A DNA stretch of 64,000 nt from Streptomyces cellostaticus (GTDB lineage: Bacteria > Actinomycetota > Actinomycetes > Streptomycetales > Streptomycetaceae). Location: positions 167,603 to 231,602 of the forward strand of contig NZ_KQ948025.1 in the NCBI RefSeq assembly GCF_001513965.1, read 5' to 3'. Shown in pieces: positions 33,891 through 42,245 of this stretch. Numbering within the stretch: the first letter of the stretch is position 1; each line of letters begins with the position of its first letter. The position numbers and the translations under genes were made by a program. The notes beneath the pieces are model-generated. The model searched no databases. It was not told where the DNA came from and worked only from the letters and a program-made list of their open reading frames with translations.

Positions 33891-33938
33891 ACCAGCCGTA
33901 CCCCGCTGAACCACAGGTCAAGACCGCTGGAGCCGCCC

Positions 33939-34895
33939 ATGCCGTCCGCCGCCCGTGCCCTGCCCCGCGCCCGTGCCCTGCCCCGCGCCCGTCGGCTGCC
34001 CCCGGCCCTCTCCCGGCCCGCAGCCCTGGGCCTGATCGCGCCCCTGTGCCTGATCGCCCTGCTGGGCGCGGCGCCCGCGGCCCCGGCTGCCGGAGGCTGG
34101 TCCGTCGCGCCCTCGGGAGGCGACCGCCCGTCCTTCTACGCCGAGGGCCCGCCCGGAACGGTCCTGCAGGACACGGTGTCCGTCACCAACCCCGGGCGCG
34201 GGCCCGTCGTCGTACACCTGTCCGGCACCGGCGTCCAGATCGCCTTCGCCGAGCAGGGCGTACGCATCCCCGCCCGCACCCGTGCCGACGTGCCCTTCAC
34301 GGTGAGCGTTCCGGCGGGGGCCGAGCCCGGCGACCGCTCCGGCACGATCGTCGCGCGCGATGCCGACGGCCGGACGGGGACCGTACGCCTGCGCCTGCGC
34401 GTCGGCGGCCCGGCGCTCGCCGCGCTGACCGTCGAGCATGTGGCGGTGCACGGTGATCGCATCACCTACGAGCTGGTCAACCGCGGTACGACCGTCCTCG
34501 TGCCGAGGCTCGCGGTACGCGCGGACGGCGTCTTCGGCCGGGTCCTGGACCGCGCGCCGCGCACCCTCCCCGTCCGCCTGCGGCCGAGCGCGCGCCTGCA
34601 ACTGACCGAGCCCTGGCCGCACCGGCCGGCGCTGGACGCGGTCGCCGTACGGCTGACGGTCACGGCGCCGGGCGCAGCGCACGACACGGCGACCGCACAG
34701 GCGCGGTTCGTGCCGTGGGGGGCGGTGGCGGGCGGCGCGGGCGCGGTGACCGCGGGGGCGGGCGCGCTGATCGTCGTACGACGGCGGGGGAGCCGTACGG
34801 CGGACGGCGGCCCGGCGGCCGATGCCCCGGGGGCCGCCGGTGCTGGCGAAGTCCCCCGTGCCGGCGCCGGGCCGGCGGCGGGAGCGGCGACGTGA
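33939..34895 (+). CDS. Secreted DUF916-like (WxL-associated type) membrane protein
   Basis: A 318-residue protein: a signal peptide (about 1-50), a DUF916-like beta domain (about 52-160: GWSVAPSGGDRPSFYAEG, then PVVVHLSGTG and GTIVARDADG), a second beta domain (about 165-265), one membrane helix (about 268-288) and a short Ala/Gly-rich tail. Such proteins bind peptidoglycan or surface partners. The tail-coding DNA is repeated just downstream. The stop overlaps the next start as GTGA. Second gene of the surface operon. Confidence 0.75.
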   Translation: MPSAARALPRARALPRARRLPPALSRPAALGLIAPLCLIALLGAAPAAPAAGGWSVAPSGGDRPSFYAEGPPGTVLQDTVSVTNPGRGPVVVHLSGTGVQIAFAEQGVRIPARTRADVPFTVSVPAGAEPGDRSGTIVARDADGRTGTVRLRLRVGGPALAALTVEHVAVHGDRITYELVNRGTTVLVPRLAVRADGVFGRVLDRAPRTLPVRLRPSARLQLTEPWPHRPALDAVAVRLTVTAPGAAHDTATAQARFVPWGAVAGGAGAVTAGAGALIVVRRRGSRTADGGPAADAPGAAGAGEVPRAGAGPAAGAAT

Positions 34896-35121
34896 GCGGC
34901 AGTAAGGCACGGATGCTGCGGCTGCCCGCGCTGCTCCTGCTGCCGCTCGCCGCCCCCGCGGCCGATGCCCCGGGGGCCGCCGGTGCGGGCGAAGTCCCCC
35001 GTGCCGGGGCCGGGCCGGCGGCGGGAGCGGTGAAGTGAGCGGCAGGCCAGGGATTCTGCGGCTGCCCGTGCTGGCGGCGGTGCTTGCGCTGCTCCTGCTG
35101 CCGCTCGCCGCCCCCGCGGCC
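34818..35121 (+). repeat. Imperfect tandem duplication across a gene junction
   Basis: Bases 34818-34902 and 34961-35045 are near-identical over about 85 bases (GCCGATGCCCCGGGGGCCGC and onward, only four or five differences) at a constant offset of 143. Homology continues past the GTG start into the signal-peptide codons, where the second copy has 18 extra bases. The duplicated unit therefore spans the end of one gene and the start of the next. Confidence 0.85.
34892..35038 (+). CDS. Chimeric 48-codon ORF created by the duplication
   Basis: A 48-residue frame beginning GTG AGC GGC and overlapping its neighbours at both ends as GTGA. Its first half is the signal-peptide start of the downstream gene (LRLPALLLLPLAAPAA) and its second half is the Ala/Gly tail of the upstream gene (AGEVPRAGAGPAAGA). 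It probably has no independent function but may keep translational coupling between the genes. It may equally be regarded as duplication debris. Confidence 0.5.
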   Translation: MSGSKARMLRLPALLLLPLAAPAADAPGAAGAGEVPRAGAGPAAGAVK

Positions 35122-36117
35122 GTGGCGGACGGGCCCGTCGTGAAGCTGTCCGAGTCCCAGGCGGGCACGGGCGGTTCGGTGACCGTCAGCGGCAGCGGCT
35201 GGCGGCCGCACACCCTGCTGATGATGCTGATCTGCGGGCGGTCCACCCCCTCCCGGGGCGTGATCGGCGGCACCAACTCCTGTGCCAACGGAGACGGCCG
35301 GGCCGTGACCACCGGTGCCGACGGCTCCTTCGCCAGGAAACTGCCGGTCGCCGAACCGCCCGTACCGTGTCCCTGCGTGGTGCACGTGGCCACGGTGACC
35401 GGCGCGCAGGCCGCGGCGGACGCGGTCTTCCAGGTCGCCGGGCATCCCGTCGCCCCGCTGCCCGCCGAGACCTCGGGCGGCCGCCTGTCGATCCTCTCCG
35501 ACACCCGGCTGACCGGCTCCGGCTCCCTGCTGACCTGGTTCGGGGCGCCGCCGAGCCGCACCCTGGTCTTCACCGTCGGCAACAGCGGCTCCGCCGCGAT
35601 CAAGGACCCGGTCTTCCGGGTCGGCACCGCGCACGGCGTCTTCGCCCCCCAGTGGGACGAGCAGCAGTGGCGCGGCACCCTCGCGCCCGGCGGGAAAGCG
35701 CAGATCAAGCTGCCCGTCGAGCTGTCGGCCGCCGCACACGGCGACTACACCGTGTCCCTCCGGTACGACGGCCGGACCCTCGCCGAGCAGCCCTGGGGCG
35801 TGGGCCGGCCCTGGGGCGTGACGCTGTTCTGGATCCTGCTCTGCCTGGTCGTCCCGGCCGCGGTCTTCCGCGCCGGGATGGCCGTGGTGGACCGGGTACG
35901 GCCGCGCCGGCCGGGCGGGGTACGCCACCGGCGGCTCGCCCGGCCCGCGCTGCGGCTGCCCCGCTCCCGCACCTCCGGGCCCCCGCCCGACCCGACTCCG
36001 ACCCTGCCGTGGTTCACCCCGGACTCCGCTCCGGGCGGCCCGGCCGGCCGGCTCTCCGCACCGCACGACGACAGCCCGACGAGTCCTACGACTCCCACCA
36101 CGAAGGGACCCACGTGA
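35035..36117 (+). CDS. Secreted, membrane-anchored surface protein
   Basis: A 360-residue protein: a signal peptide (about 1-32), a neocarzinostatin-like beta domain (about 33-135: VKLSESQAGTGGSVTVSGSG, with paired cysteines ICG/SCANG and PCPC), a second beta domain (about 145-255), one membrane helix (about 262-285) and a basic then Pro/Thr-rich cytosolic tail. Start and stop both overlap neighbours as GTGA. I do not recognise a defined family beyond Ig-like/neocarzinostatin folds. Third main gene of the surface operon. Confidence 0.75.
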   Translation: MSGRPGILRLPVLAAVLALLLLPLAAPAAVADGPVVKLSESQAGTGGSVTVSGSGWRPHTLLMMLICGRSTPSRGVIGGTNSCANGDGRAVTTGADGSFARKLPVAEPPVPCPCVVHVATVTGAQAAADAVFQVAGHPVAPLPAETSGGRLSILSDTRLTGSGSLLTWFGAPPSRTLVFTVGNSGSAAIKDPVFRVGTAHGVFAPQWDEQQWRGTLAPGGKAQIKLPVELSAAAHGDYTVSLRYDGRTLAEQPWGVGRPWGVTLFWILLCLVVPAAVFRAGMAVVDRVRPRRPGGVRHRRLARPALRLPRSRTSGPPPDPTPTLPWFTPDSAPGGPAGRLSAPHDDSPTSPTTPTTKGPT

Positions 36118-37418
36118 GCATGCGAAGGAGAGTCACACCGGCCCGAAGGACGGGCGCCGCGGGCGCCGCACTGGTGCTCTGCTCGGCGGGCCTGCTGCTG
36201 GGCATGGCCGCCACGCCCGCGCAGGCGGCCCAGGTGTCGTTCGCCACCCACTGCGTGCCGCCCGCGGGCATCGACCCGGTCGACGGCACCACGAAGGTCG
36301 AGATCACCGCGCCGGCCACGGCCAAGGTGGGCGACACGGTGGACATCGTGTGGAAGTTCGTACAGGCCGCCTCCAAGAACCCGGACATCATCGACCTGCC
36401 CGCCAACTCGGTGCAGCCGTCCGGGGTGCTCAAGGCCGCCGGCGCGCAGACCGCCGACATCGCCCTGCAGGGATCGCGTCAGAACCCGGCGATCCCCAAG
36501 GGCGGCGCCATGGTGCTGTCGGACATGAAGGGCACCCTGAAGCTGACGACGGCCGGCGAGGTGACGCTGACGCCGGACGCGTACACGGTCAACGCGATGT
36601 CGACGGACACCAAGTGCACGCCGAAGGAGACCGTGCAGAAGGCGGCGACGATCCAGGTGACGCCGGGGAGCGGGGGCACGTCCAGCGGGACGCCGACCCA
36701 GTCGACGACACCGACCCGGTCGACGACGCCGACGAACACCGCGACCGCGACCGCCACGGCGACGGCGACCGGCGGCACCGGCCAGACCGACTTCCCCGGC
36801 AAGGAGGTCCAGGTGCCGTACGCCTGCAAGACGCCGATCGGCGACAAGAACGCGACCTCGCCGGTGCAGATCAACGCCAAGAAGAACGGCGGGAGTTACG
36901 ACCTCACCGTGCAGTTCAAGAAATCGGTGATGAACAGCCCCGCCGACATCCCGAAGGACTCCGTGAAGCCGTCGATGGAGGTGGTGCTGGGCGGCGCGGA
37001 CAAGGGCACCGTGCACGTGGAGGGGCCGACGAACGCGAACCCCGTCAAGTCCGGCGACCCGATCGAGATCCCCGACCTCACCGGCACCTACAAGCCGGGC
37101 GCGAGCGGCACCTCGACCCTGTCCCCGGGCGTGCTGACCATCAAGGCCCTGGGCACGACGACGACCTGCACGCCGACCAAGTCGGAGGTCTCGCTCACCC
37201 TGGACACCGCACAGCAGCCGGGCGGCGCCTCGGGCGGCACGTCGACCTCCGGGGGCTCCTCGTCCACCGGCGGCAGCAGCACCAGCGGTTCGGGCGGCCT
37301 CGCCGAGACCGGTTCCGGCAACCACGGTGCCCTCAAGGCCCTCGGCCTGGTGGCGGGCACGGCGATCCTGCTGGGCGGCGCGGTGTTCACGTTCATGCCA
37401 CGACGAAGGGCGCGATAG
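36114..37418 (+). CDS. Two-domain surface protein with LAETG sortase tail
   Basis: A 434-residue protein: a signal peptide (about 1-40, ending TPAQA), beta domain 1 (about 42-185), a Thr/Ser/Pro-rich linker with TATATATAT, beta domain 2 (about 225-370: YACKTPIGDKNATSP, LGGADKGT, TIKALGTTTTCTP), a Gly/Ser linker, then LAETG, a hydrophobic helix and RRRAR. LAxTG is the motif of class E sortases in Streptomyces. Domain 2 matches the single domain of the 33201 protein. The GTG start overlaps the previous stop. Confidence 0.85.
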   Translation: MSMRRRVTPARRTGAAGAALVLCSAGLLLGMAATPAQAAQVSFATHCVPPAGIDPVDGTTKVEITAPATAKVGDTVDIVWKFVQAASKNPDIIDLPANSVQPSGVLKAAGAQTADIALQGSRQNPAIPKGGAMVLSDMKGTLKLTTAGEVTLTPDAYTVNAMSTDTKCTPKETVQKAATIQVTPGSGGTSSGTPTQSTTPTRSTTPTNTATATATATATGGTGQTDFPGKEVQVPYACKTPIGDKNATSPVQINAKKNGGSYDLTVQFKKSVMNSPADIPKDSVKPSMEVVLGGADKGTVHVEGPTNANPVKSGDPIEIPDLTGTYKPGASGTSTLSPGVLTIKALGTTTTCTPTKSEVSLTLDTAQQPGGASGGTSTSGGSSSTGGSSTSGSGGLAETGSGNHGALKALGLVAGTAILLGGAVFTFMPRRRAR

Positions 37419-37519
37419 CCAGCCTGAAGGGGCACGGGGAACGGCGCGACCAGCCACTCCGCACCTGTTGTCGCACACCTCGCCGGCCCCTACGGCGCTT
37501 CGCATGCCTCACACACACC

Positions 37520-37559
37520 GAGAGGGCCGCCGCACCACGTTGGATGCAGCGGCCCTCTC
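37520..37559. terminator. Bidirectional hairpin terminator
   Basis: GAGAGGGCCGC (37520-37530) pairs perfectly with GCGGCCCTCTC (37549-37559) around an 18-base loop. It lies between the converging surface operon and peptide transporter gene. Confidence 0.85.
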
Positions 37560-37575
37560 GGCCAAGTCCGAACGA

Positions 37576-39081
37576 CTAGTGAACGTCGCCCATCAGCTTG
37601 TTGACCCTGCCGCGGTACATCCACACCGCGACACCGGCGATCACGGCGAGCACCGCCTCCAGGGCGACGAAGCCCGTCTTGTCGAGGTTGACCCCGCCGA
37701 CGGCCGGGTTCGACAGCAGGGCGGTGAAGGAGTCGCCCGCGGTGACCGCGAGGAACCAGACGCCCATCATCTGGGAGGCGTACTTCTTCGGCGCCATCTT
37801 CGTCGTCACGGACAGACCCACCGGCGACAGCGTCAGCTCACCGATGGTCTGGACGAAGTAGATGCCGACCATCCACATCGCCGCGGCCTTGTGACCGCCC
37901 TCGGCGATCGACAGCGGGGCGAGGAAGACGAAGAAGGACGCACCGATCAGCACGAGACCGGAGGCGAACTTCACGATGGTGCTCGGCTCCTGGCCGCGCC
38001 GGTTCAGCCACAGCCACAGCCAGGCGCAGACGGGCGCCAGAGCCATGATCATGACCGGGTTGACCGACTGGTACCAGGAGACCGGGAACCCCCAGCCGAA
38101 GATCGTGTTCTTGGCCGACTCGCTGGCGAAGATCGACAGGGTCGAACCGCCCTGGTCGTAGATCATCCAGAAGACGGCGGCGGCGACGAAGAACCAGACG
38201 TACGCCGACACCTTCGAGCGCTCGGCCGCGTCCAGGTCCTTGTCCCGGCGGATGCGGGCGATGACCACGATCGGCACGATCAGACCGATGACGGTCAGCG
38301 GGATCAGCGCCCAGTTCAGGGTGAAGTGGCCCGTGAAGCCGACGACGGCGTAGAAGACCGCGGCGATCGCCAGCCAGGTCAGGCCCTTGCGCAGCGTGGC
38401 GGACTTCTCGTCGGCCGACATCGGCGTGGGAACGACGTCGCTCTTCTCGCTCAGGTGACGGCTGCCGAGCAGGTACTGGGCCAGACCCAGCGCCATGCCG
38501 AGCGCGGCCAGCGCGAACCCGAAGTGCCAGTTGACGTTCTCGCCGACGGTGCCGATGACCAGCGGCGCGGCGAACGCGCCCGCGTTGATGCCGATGTAGA
38601 AGAGGGTGAAGCCACCGTCACGACGCGGGTCGTCCGGGCCCTTGTACAGGTGGCCGACCATCGTGGAGATGTTGGCCTTCAGCAGACCCGAGCCGATGGC
38701 GACGAGGCCGAGACCGACGAAGAAGCTGACGGCGGCCGGCAGCGCCAGGCACAGGTGGCCGAGCATGATGATCAGGCCCGCGAACGCGACCGTCTTGCGG
38801 GGGCCGAGGAAGCGGTCCGCGACCCAGCCGCCGGGCAGGGCGAGCAGGTACACGAGCGACACGTACACCGAGTAGATCGCGGTCGCCGTGCCCGCGTTCA
38901 GGTGCAGGCCACCCGGGGCCACCAGGTACAGCGGGAGCAGGGCCCTCATGCCGTAGTAGGAGAAACGCTCCCACATCTCGGTCATGAAGAGAGTGGCCAG
39001 TCCGCGGGGGTGGCCGAAGAAGGTCTTCTCGGACCCGGGGGTGCCCGGGCGGACCGAGTCCTTCGTCAGGCTGGACGCCAT
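37576..39081 (-). CDS. Proton-dependent oligopeptide transporter (POT/PTR family, MFS)
   Basis: A 501-residue permease with about 14 membrane helices. Near the N-terminus, EMWERFSYYGMRA is the POT signature that carries the ExxER proton-coupling motif; FYIGINAGAFAAPL is the second family signature. It should import di- and tripeptides with protons. The ATG at 39081 fits the family length; upstream frame is unconserved. The gene stands alone. Peptide uptake in Streptomyces influences development, but no such link is visible here. Confidence 0.93.
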   Translation of the reverse strand: MASSLTKDSVRPGTPGSEKTFFGHPRGLATLFMTEMWERFSYYGMRALLPLYLVAPGGLHLNAGTATAIYSVYVSLVYLLALPGGWVADRFLGPRKTVAFAGLIIMLGHLCLALPAAVSFFVGLGLVAIGSGLLKANISTMVGHLYKGPDDPRRDGGFTLFYIGINAGAFAAPLVIGTVGENVNWHFGFALAALGMALGLAQYLLGSRHLSEKSDVVPTPMSADEKSATLRKGLTWLAIAAVFYAVVGFTGHFTLNWALIPLTVIGLIVPIVVIARIRRDKDLDAAERSKVSAYVWFFVAAAVFWMIYDQGGSTLSIFASESAKNTIFGWGFPVSWYQSVNPVMIMALAPVCAWLWLWLNRRGQEPSTIVKFASGLVLIGASFFVFLAPLSIAEGGHKAAAMWMVGIYFVQTIGELTLSPVGLSVTTKMAPKKYASQMMGVWFLAVTAGDSFTALLSNPAVGGVNLDKTGFVALEAVLAVIAGVAVWMYRGRVNKLMGDVH

Positions 39082-39572
39082 GGTCGTTCCTTGCTGGTCG
39101 GGACGCGCGTTGGAGCGCTGCGCGCCCGGTGGGGGTGTGGCCGGCACCGGCGGGGTCGGCCGTCCACCCCCACGCCCAGGGGGAGTCGGCTCCGGATCAC
39201 GGAGCGGCGGACGGCGACCACCGGGATCCACGCCCTGGACGCGTCACTGCGTCCGGAGCCCGGCCAGAGGTCATTCCTTTCAAGGCTGATCTTCACCAGC
39301 CCGCACACAAAAGAGACCTTCAGCGTCAAGTGCCCGCCAAAGGTCCCCGGTGTACTACAGGCGTTCAGGTCACCATACGGCAGGACAGTGCCGGATATGG
39401 AAGGACTTGAGACGCGGATCACAGGTGTCGGGGGAACCATGAGATCGGTTTCGAAGGTCTCCTCTACGATCGCACCTCTGAGGCAATGGTTCGTACCACT
39501 GGTCCGGCAAGGTAAGAAGCCCTGGAACCGATCACACCCCAGCAGCGCGCGCGAGCGGTCTACCATCACTGC
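39082..39572. other. Divergent intergenic region, peptide transporter / response regulator
   Basis: These 491 bases contain no credible gene. The left part supplies the promoter of the leftward transporter. At the right end, TACCAT at 39561-39566 is a -10-like box only six bases before the response-regulator ATG, and no ribosome site precedes that ATG, pointing to a leaderless transcript. The middle has relatively A+T-rich stretches without a clear repeat. Confidence 0.5.
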
Positions 39573-40250
39573 ATGACCCGTGTACTGCTCGCCGAGGACG
39601 ACGCGTCCATCTCGGAACCGCTGGCCCGCGCCCTGCGCCGGGAAGGGTACGAGGTCGAGGTGCGCGAGGACGGACCCACCGCGCTCGACGCCGGAATGCA
39701 GGGCGGCGTCGATCTGGTCGTGCTGGACCTGGGCCTGCCCGGCATGGACGGCCTGGAGGTCGCCCGCCGGTTGCGCGCCGACGGCCACACCGTGCCGATC
39801 CTCATCCTGACCGCGCGGGCCGACGAGGTGGACACCGTCGTCGGCCTGGACGCGGGCGCCGACGACTACGTCACCAAGCCCTTCCGGCTCGCCGAACTGC
39901 TCGCCCGGGTGCGGGCCCTGCTGCGGCGCGGTGCGGCGGAGCCGCAGCAGCCGCCGGCCACGCACGGCGTGCGGATCGACGTCGAGTCGCACCGGGCGTG
40001 GATGGGTGACGAGGAACTCCAGCTCACCGCCAAGGAGTTCGACCTGCTGCGGGTCCTGGTCCGGGACGCCGGCCGGGTCGTGACCCGCGACCAGCTGATG
40101 CGCGAGGTCTGGGACACGACGTGGTGGTCCTCGACCAAGACGCTGGACATGCATATCTCCTGGCTGCGCAAGAAGCTGGGCGACGACGCGGCGAACCCCC
40201 GGTACATCGCGACGGTGCGTGGCGTGGGCTTCCGCTTCGAGAAGAGCTGA
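39573..40250 (+). CDS. OmpR-family response regulator
   Basis: A 225-residue regulator: a receiver domain with phospho-acceptor Asp52 (VVLDLGLPGMDG), acidic pair Asp9-Asp10, Thr in LTAR and Lys in TKPF; then a winged-helix DNA-binding domain (about 128-223) with LTAKEFDLLRVL and YIATVRGVGFRF. It pairs with the kinase 41 bases downstream. The start appears leaderless (-10-like TACCAT six bases upstream). Target genes unknown. Confidence 0.95.
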   Translation: MTRVLLAEDDASISEPLARALRREGYEVEVREDGPTALDAGMQGGVDLVVLDLGLPGMDGLEVARRLRADGHTVPILILTARADEVDTVVGLDAGADDYVTKPFRLAELLARVRALLRRGAAEPQQPPATHGVRIDVESHRAWMGDEELQLTAKEFDLLRVLVRDAGRVVTRDQLMREVWDTTWWSSTKTLDMHISWLRKKLGDDAANPRYIATVRGVGFRFEKS

Positions 40251-40291
40251 ACCCCCGCCAGGGGCCGAGCGATCAGTTCAGGTAACGGAAC

Positions 40292-41563
40292 ATGCGCCGA
40301 CGTCTCATCCAGTCCACCCTCGCCGTCGTCCTCGTGGTGATCGCGGTCTTCGGCGTGTCCCTCGTCATCGTCGAGACGCGCACGATCAGCAACAGTGCCC
40401 AGGAGCGCGTGGAGTCCGAGGCGGTGCGGCTGGCCAGCATCGTGGACAGCCGGATCCTCGCGGCGGAGAACGTCAACGCCGAGGTCCTGCGCAACCCGGT
40501 CAGCAAGGACCAGTACGCGGAGATCCGGGTGCCGGGCCGGCCGCCGATCGAGATCGGCACCAAGCCCGAGGGCGACGTCATCCGCTCCACGCAGACGGGC
40601 GAGGAGGGCGAGACGGTCACCGTCGAGGAGCCCCGCTCCGCGGTGACCCGCGAGGTCGGCCGGACCCTGCTGATCATCGGGCTGGTGGCGCTGCTCGCGG
40701 TGGTCGCCGCCGTGCTGCTCGCCGTACGCCAGGCCAACCGGCTCGCCTCCCCGCTCACCGACCTCGCCGAGACCGCCGAACGCCTCGGCTCCGGCGACCC
40801 GCGCCCGCGGCACAAGCGGTACGGCGTCCCCGAGCTGGACCGGGTCGCCGACGTGCTGGACTCCTCCGCCGAGCGCATCGGCCGGATGCTGACCGCGGAG
40901 CGGCGCCTCGCCGCCGATGCCTCGCACCAACTGCGCACCCCCCTCACCGCCCTGTCCATGCGCCTCGAGGAGATCACCCTCACCGACGATCCGGACACGG
41001 TGAAGGAGGAGGCGAACGTCGCTCTCGCCCAGGTCGAGCGGCTCACCGACGTGGTGGAGCGGCTGCTGACCAACTCGCGCGACCCGCGCACCGGTTCCGC
41101 CGTCGCCTTCGATCTGGACGAGGTCATCCAGCAGCAGCTCGCCGAGTGGCGGCCCGCCTACCGCAGCGCCGGGCGGGCCATCGTCAGCTCGGGCAAACGG
41201 CATCTGCAGGCCGTCGGCACCCCGGGCGCGGTGGCGCAGGTGCTGGCCGCGCTGATCGAGAACTCGCTGATGCACGGCGGCGGCACGGTCGCCCTGCGCA
41301 CCCGCGTCACCGGCAACCAGTCCGTGGTCGAGGTCACCGACGAGGGCGCCGGCGTTCCGGCCGACCTGGGCGCGCGGATCTTCGAGCGGACCATCAGCGG
41401 GCGGAACTCCACGGGCATCGGCCTGGCCGTCGCCCGGGACCTCGCGGAGGCCGACGGCGGCCGCCTGGAGCTGCTCCAGGCCCAGCCGCCGGTGTTCGGC
41501 CTGTTCCTGTCCCGCACGCCCCCGGCCCGCAAGCACGACGAGGACCAGCCGATGGTCCGCTAG
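40292..41563 (+). CDS. Sensor histidine kinase
   Basis: A 423-residue membrane kinase: helix 1 (about 8-28), a short extracytoplasmic sensor (about 29-123), helix 2 (about 124-146), HAMP (about 147-200), dimerisation/phospho-acceptor domain with His212 in DASHQLRTPLTAL, and the HATPase domain with N box ALIENSLMHG, G1 DEGAGV and G2 GIGLAVAR. The small sensor domain gives no clue to the signal. The partner is the preceding response regulator. The stop overlaps the convergent GtrA gene by four bases. Confidence 0.95.
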   Translation: MRRRLIQSTLAVVLVVIAVFGVSLVIVETRTISNSAQERVESEAVRLASIVDSRILAAENVNAEVLRNPVSKDQYAEIRVPGRPPIEIGTKPEGDVIRSTQTGEEGETVTVEEPRSAVTREVGRTLLIIGLVALLAVVAAVLLAVRQANRLASPLTDLAETAERLGSGDPRPRHKRYGVPELDRVADVLDSSAERIGRMLTAERRLAADASHQLRTPLTALSMRLEEITLTDDPDTVKEEANVALAQVERLTDVVERLLTNSRDPRTGSAVAFDLDEVIQQQLAEWRPAYRSAGRAIVSSGKRHLQAVGTPGAVAQVLAALIENSLMHGGGTVALRTRVTGNQSVVEVTDEGAGVPADLGARIFERTISGRNSTGIGLAVARDLAEADGGRLELLQAQPPVFGLFLSRTPPARKHDEDQPMVR

Positions 41564-42063
41564 GGCACCCGCTGGCTGGGTGCGGGCTTCTTCGACTCGT
41601 GCTCCAGGATCGATTCCGCGCTCGCCACCGTCTCGCGGGCCGGCAGCGCCTTGAAGACCCAGGTGCGGTACGACCAGAACCGGAACAGGGTGGCGATGCC
41701 GATGCCGAGGAACTTGAAGACGTTGCTCTGCAGCGGGCTGTCCCAGCCGAATCCGTACGTGGCCAGATAGAGCACGCCGTTCTCGATCACCAGGCCGATC
41801 GCGCTGAAGATCAGGAACAGCGTGAGTTCCTTGGTGCGGCCGCCTCTGTCGCGATCCCGGTACGTCCAGTAACGGAAGCCGACGTAGTTGAAGGCGATCG
41901 CGACGACGGTCGCGATGATGCTGGCGCGCACCACCGGCAGGTCGGAGACGTGCCGGACCAGATTGAAAACACCGAGATTGACAAGGACGCCGGCGCCGCC
42001 GACGGCGCCGAACTTGGCCACCTCGCGTACGAGCCGTTGCAGCCCCGAGGAACGAGGTTCCAT
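41560..42063 (-). CDS. GtrA family membrane protein
   Basis: A 167-residue protein with four membrane helices: KFGAVGGAGVLVNLGVFNLV begins the first, and ASIIATVVAIAFNYVGFRYWTY (split as ASIIATVVAIAFN and YVGFRYWTY) is a GtrA hallmark. GtrA proteins take part in transfer or flipping of lipid-linked sugars for cell-surface glycans. The ATG at 42063 has AGGAG about ten bases upstream. The nearby LCP and glycosyltransferase genes are more than 15 kb away, so no pathway can be assigned. Confidence 0.88.
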   Translation of the reverse strand: MEPRSSGLQRLVREVAKFGAVGGAGVLVNLGVFNLVRHVSDLPVVRASIIATVVAIAFNYVGFRYWTYRDRDRGGRTKELTLFLIFSAIGLVIENGVLYLATYGFGWDSPLQSNVFKFLGIGIATLFRFWSYRTWVFKALPARETVASAESILEHESKKPAPSQRVP

Positions 42064-42245
42064 GGCTGTGCAGCTCCTGTCCGTAGGTTTCGACAACCCA
42101 GCCATGCTAACCAGGCGGCCGTCCCGGCGCGCATGGACCAGGCCACAGCTTGGGAACGGGTCGGAAAGAGGCGGGAAAGCCCCGGGTAAGAGGGCGTGAG
42201 AGGGACGCGATCCGGCCGCACCGGCGTGGCCGATACGCTAGGGGT

